DNA of 64,000 nucleotides from Epiperipatus broadwayi. Taxonomy: Eukaryota; Onychophora; Udeonychophora; Euonychophora; Peripatidae. Of the stretch, positions 61,289 through 64,000 are shown in pieces (within the stretch, counting starts at the first letter, position 1; every line of letters begins with the position of its first letter). Location of the stretch: assembly GCA_028023455.1 (NCBI GenBank), contig JAQFVV010012395.1, positions 1,242,001 to 1,306,000 on the forward strand, read 5' to 3'. The notes under the pieces were generated by a model. The model did not search any database. It was not told where the DNA came from and saw only the letters and a list, made by a program, of their open reading frames with translations. A program made the position numbers and the translations under genes.

Positions 61289-61394
61289 TTTTTTCATGTC
61301 ATAGCATTAGCCAAGATGCGAACCCACAACCGTCTGCAACCAACTACTTGTTTGCAAGGCAGCTGTGATGACCTCTCGGCTAATGACGCTTGAC
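61289..61394 (-). mobile_element. tRNA-derived SINE with 17-bp TSD
   Basis: TSD AACTGGTGATAATCTTT at 61272-61288 and 61395-61411. On minus it has 'gtcattagccgagaggtca' (A-box region, mutated), an anticodon-like loop CTTGCAA, 'gtgggttcgcatct' (B box) and a poly-A tail. Same family as 56515-56611, with an extra ~15 bp in the variable region. Confidence 0.92.
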
Positions 61395-61411
61395 AACTGG
61401 TGATAATCTTT

Positions 61412-62159
61412 GATTGTTTTCAATGGCAGTTTAGCATTGCTTTTTCATTTTCTGGACATTAATAATCTTAAGATTCTAAAACACAAATGCTTAACAAGCA
61501 TCCACAAATTATAATCATTACAGTTGATTATTTTGTTGAAATTACAAACTATACTATACTTAAAAATGCATTAGCATTGTACATAATATTCATGTATCAT
61601 CAATGGATGACTTTTATTCAATTTATAGTAATAAATACTTACTATACAAAAGTCATATTAGATGCTACTAACATTTTTATAATTAGTTTTTCATGTTTAT
61701 TATAATTTCTATAAGAGAAAAAAACAAATTTGTGGAGTTTATTTTTTCAGAGAGATGAACAAGATTTGCAAAAACATATTTAAAGACATCCAAGCAATCA
61801 ACAACATACTCATTCCAAGACTGACCAATCTTTAATTCCTTGCTATAATAAATGGCTATTATATTCTCCAAATAAATGACAATACTAGACCAGACTCAAA
61901 TTTTAAGAATCTTCACTCAAAAAAGAACCACAAGTTTAGAAATAACCAATATTTGATACTTCCAGTTTATTTCCAATAGGTAAAATTATATTATCACTGT
62001 GATAATCAGTACATTAATAATAATCATGAAAAATGTGTAATTTCTAGTTAAAGCATAATTTGAAAGTCAATGAGCAATCAATATTCAATGGCTTGGTTAA
62101 GTGTATATTGAGAAACATCTTAAGCTTGCTTAAGCTTTCCATGACATCCCTGGACTCTA
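61412..62159. other. AT-rich spacer, nothing recognised
   Basis: Frames at 61487-61705 (plus) and 61683-61871 (minus) have no recognisable motif. Confidence 0.5.
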
Positions 62160-62217
62160 TTAGAGATTCAAACCCAGATTATCGAGGCTAACACATTATC
62201 TACCACCATATTATGTA
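62160..62217 (-). mobile_element. tRNA-derived SINE fragment
   Basis: On minus 'ggtggtagataatgtgttagc' and 'ctgggtttgaatctct' resemble A and B boxes. Body and TSD not defined. Confidence 0.45.
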
Positions 62218-63357
62218 AAGCAAAATATGTCAATGATTCTATATTAAGAAATGAATTCCATGTATAAATAAAAAATTTTGATAGCAAAAAAAAACATCAT
62301 GCATGATAAATAAAAGAATCATATGATGTTTTGTTTTGCTTTATAACATTTTTACTAAAAAAATCAAACATGCCTTTAGTTTGCTTATAATAGAGATGAC
62401 TAAAATATGTAATTGGTAATTTTGTATCAATCTGTATAGCTATGCAAACAAATTGGTATGGGTTTAAAATCTTGGGGTGAGTGGAATTTTCAAGCCATTG
62501 GATTATGTAACATAAAATTTTTAAAAAAAATTACCATTCATCAGTTTGATATAAAATTTCTAATAGAAAAAGGCAATTAGCTAAAAGCTATTACAGATTA
62601 TGTTTTCAATGCTTTCTAGTGAGTCTTATTTTCACAGTATAAACAATGTATTAGTTTTGGAGAAAGATGGAAAAAGATGGAACTGCTATCCAATGCAGAT
62701 TATATGTATAAATTATCAAAAATTTGGTAACATTACCATAAAGATATAATGAATCACAAAAAAAAAAAAATCTTTCATACAAACTAATTTTTTAAAATCA
62801 GAAAAGTACTTTTATGAATATTGTGTGTGTATATATGTACATACATGCACATGTGAAAAAGTATTGGTAATAGGTAAAGATATAATAGTCTTAAAATGAC
62901 TATTGCAAGATAAAAGCACTTGTACTATCTGCAGAGAAACAGTGAAAATATCAATCCTCATATTAGTCAACTAGAGTTTGTGCTTTTATCACTTTCTTTT
63001 CTTCTTTTATTATCTAGTTAAGAATAGCTAGAGATCATTTTACTAATTAACATTGGATGGTTATCTGTATCCGCTATGGATCAGTTATCTAGTCTTGCAT
63101 GAAACTCTTCAACTATCTAAAAAATAACCACATTTAATTAAATTCTAATCCGATGACATGGTTAGAACAAGCAGGTAAAGTAACCACTATAATATGAAAC
63201 TATTATGTGTGTGCATATATGTAGAAAAGTCTTAAGTAGTATTGAAATTCAATTTGCATTATATCAATTATTAATTACGTAGAAACCTGTAAAGAAAACT
63301 GATCAATATCATAATATGAAACAAAATTATATATATATATTGTAGTGACAAGAAATG
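62218..63357. other. AT-rich spacer, nothing recognised
   Basis: No feature recognised. Confidence 0.5.
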
Positions 63358-63449
63358 TTTTTATATATATATCAAAGCGTTGATTGGGAAGCAAACCTGG
63401 GCCAGCTGCCTGGAAGGCAGCCATGCCAACAACCAGGCCACCAACAGTT
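63358..63449 (-). mobile_element. tRNA-derived SINE, same family as 56515-56611
   Basis: On minus: 'gttggtggcctggttgttgg' (A-box region), an anticodon-arm-like hairpin 'gctgccttccaggcagc', B box 'aggtttgcttccc', then an AT-rich tail. TSD not clear because the flanks are AT repeats. Confidence 0.8.
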
Positions 63450-64000
63450 TAGCAAAATTGTGTTAAAAAATATACACAGCTTATCAATATGCTGTGTGCT
63501 ATTTATGGAAATTTAGAGACAAGGCCAGCTAAAATAATTTAAATCAAAAACCTCACACAAGTTATGATTTCAGGACGAATTCTTTCCGTTCTACTTCAGT
63601 GCTGTCATCTACTCTAATTTTGAGTAATTGTAAGTACTAAATGAATAGAATATTAGTGAATGTGGTCTTAATAGGCACTAAAATCTAGTCTCCACTGATT
63701 TTCAAGCTTACAATAGATGACAGTACTATAGTAAAATATAGTGAGTCACTCTTAAAATAGTTTTATAAGATGTACTGTTTTCTTTACTTAGTAATAAAAT
63801 AATTAATCTTGAAAATTTAAAATATTTGTTTACATCAGTGAATATGTGTGGGTAATTGAAATATATATATATGCCAATTTAATTTTAGATTAAAGTAAAC
63901 AAATCATAACTGTTATCACAAATAGTTTCTATTGTTAAGAATGCTATTATTTTTTTAATATAAAAAATTACTAATAAATTTTTTTAAAATGCAAACAACT
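63450..64000. other. AT-rich spacer to the window end
   Basis: No feature recognised. Confidence 0.5.

Overview
This window is AT-rich animal nuclear DNA with no host protein-coding gene that I can support. Every long open frame is either a shadow in low-complexity sequence or a piece of a mobile element. The element mix is RTE-type and other non-LTR retrotransposons, Penelope-like elements (PLEs) with a GIY-YIG nuclease, tRNA-derived SINEs with poly-A tails, a very-long-LTR retrotransposon derivative and a decayed DNA transposon. This fits a mollusc genome, perhaps a cephalopod, but that assignment is an inference from repeat content only.

Layout. 1-54 is the tail of an RTE element. 1405-1862 (minus) and 11905-12838 (plus, tandem) are 3' ends of one non-LTR family with a C-terminal zinc motif; a fourth tail lies at 44128-44303. 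5660-6345 and 45410-46060 are two copies of an unrecognised ~650-bp repeat. 10298-10613 is an inverted pair of a hammerhead-bearing element. 13321-14325 is a ~1-kb foldback element. 14427-14706 and 53000-54821 are PLE insertions folded back on themselves. 22586-22963 is a 378-bp insertion with a 13-bp target-site duplication (TSD), carrying a hammerhead ribozyme with an almost intact core. 28484-29256 and 57090-60260 (minus) are RTE retrotransposons, the first 5'-truncated, the second nearly full length but broken. 32492-40362 is a 7.9-kb minus-strand LTR element with 2.7-kb LTRs, a tRNA-Lys-like primer site, a polypurine tract and one short open region, but no reverse transcriptase (a LARD-like element). 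40606-41518 is a decayed transposon with inverted ends, possibly pogo/Tigger-like. 49130-50110 is a decayed non-LTR endonuclease. 51287-51638 and 55284-55827 are insertions of a ~350-bp element that carries a second hammerhead family. 56380-56870 and 60690-61170 hold a related repeat. Two SINE insertions with clear TSDs are at 56515-56611 and 61289-61394.

How the pieces relate. The most notable theme is self-cleaving RNA. At least six hammerhead-like motifs occur in short retroelements, several built as inverted dimers with TSDs. This resembles published PLE-linked hammerheads and metazoan retrozymes. The short elements have no protein, so they would need enzymes supplied in trans; the PLE relic at 53-54.8 kb shows that this class of enzyme was present in the genome. 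The LTR element likewise lacks pol and would depend on another element. The remaining sequence is AT-rich spacer with short tandem repeats.
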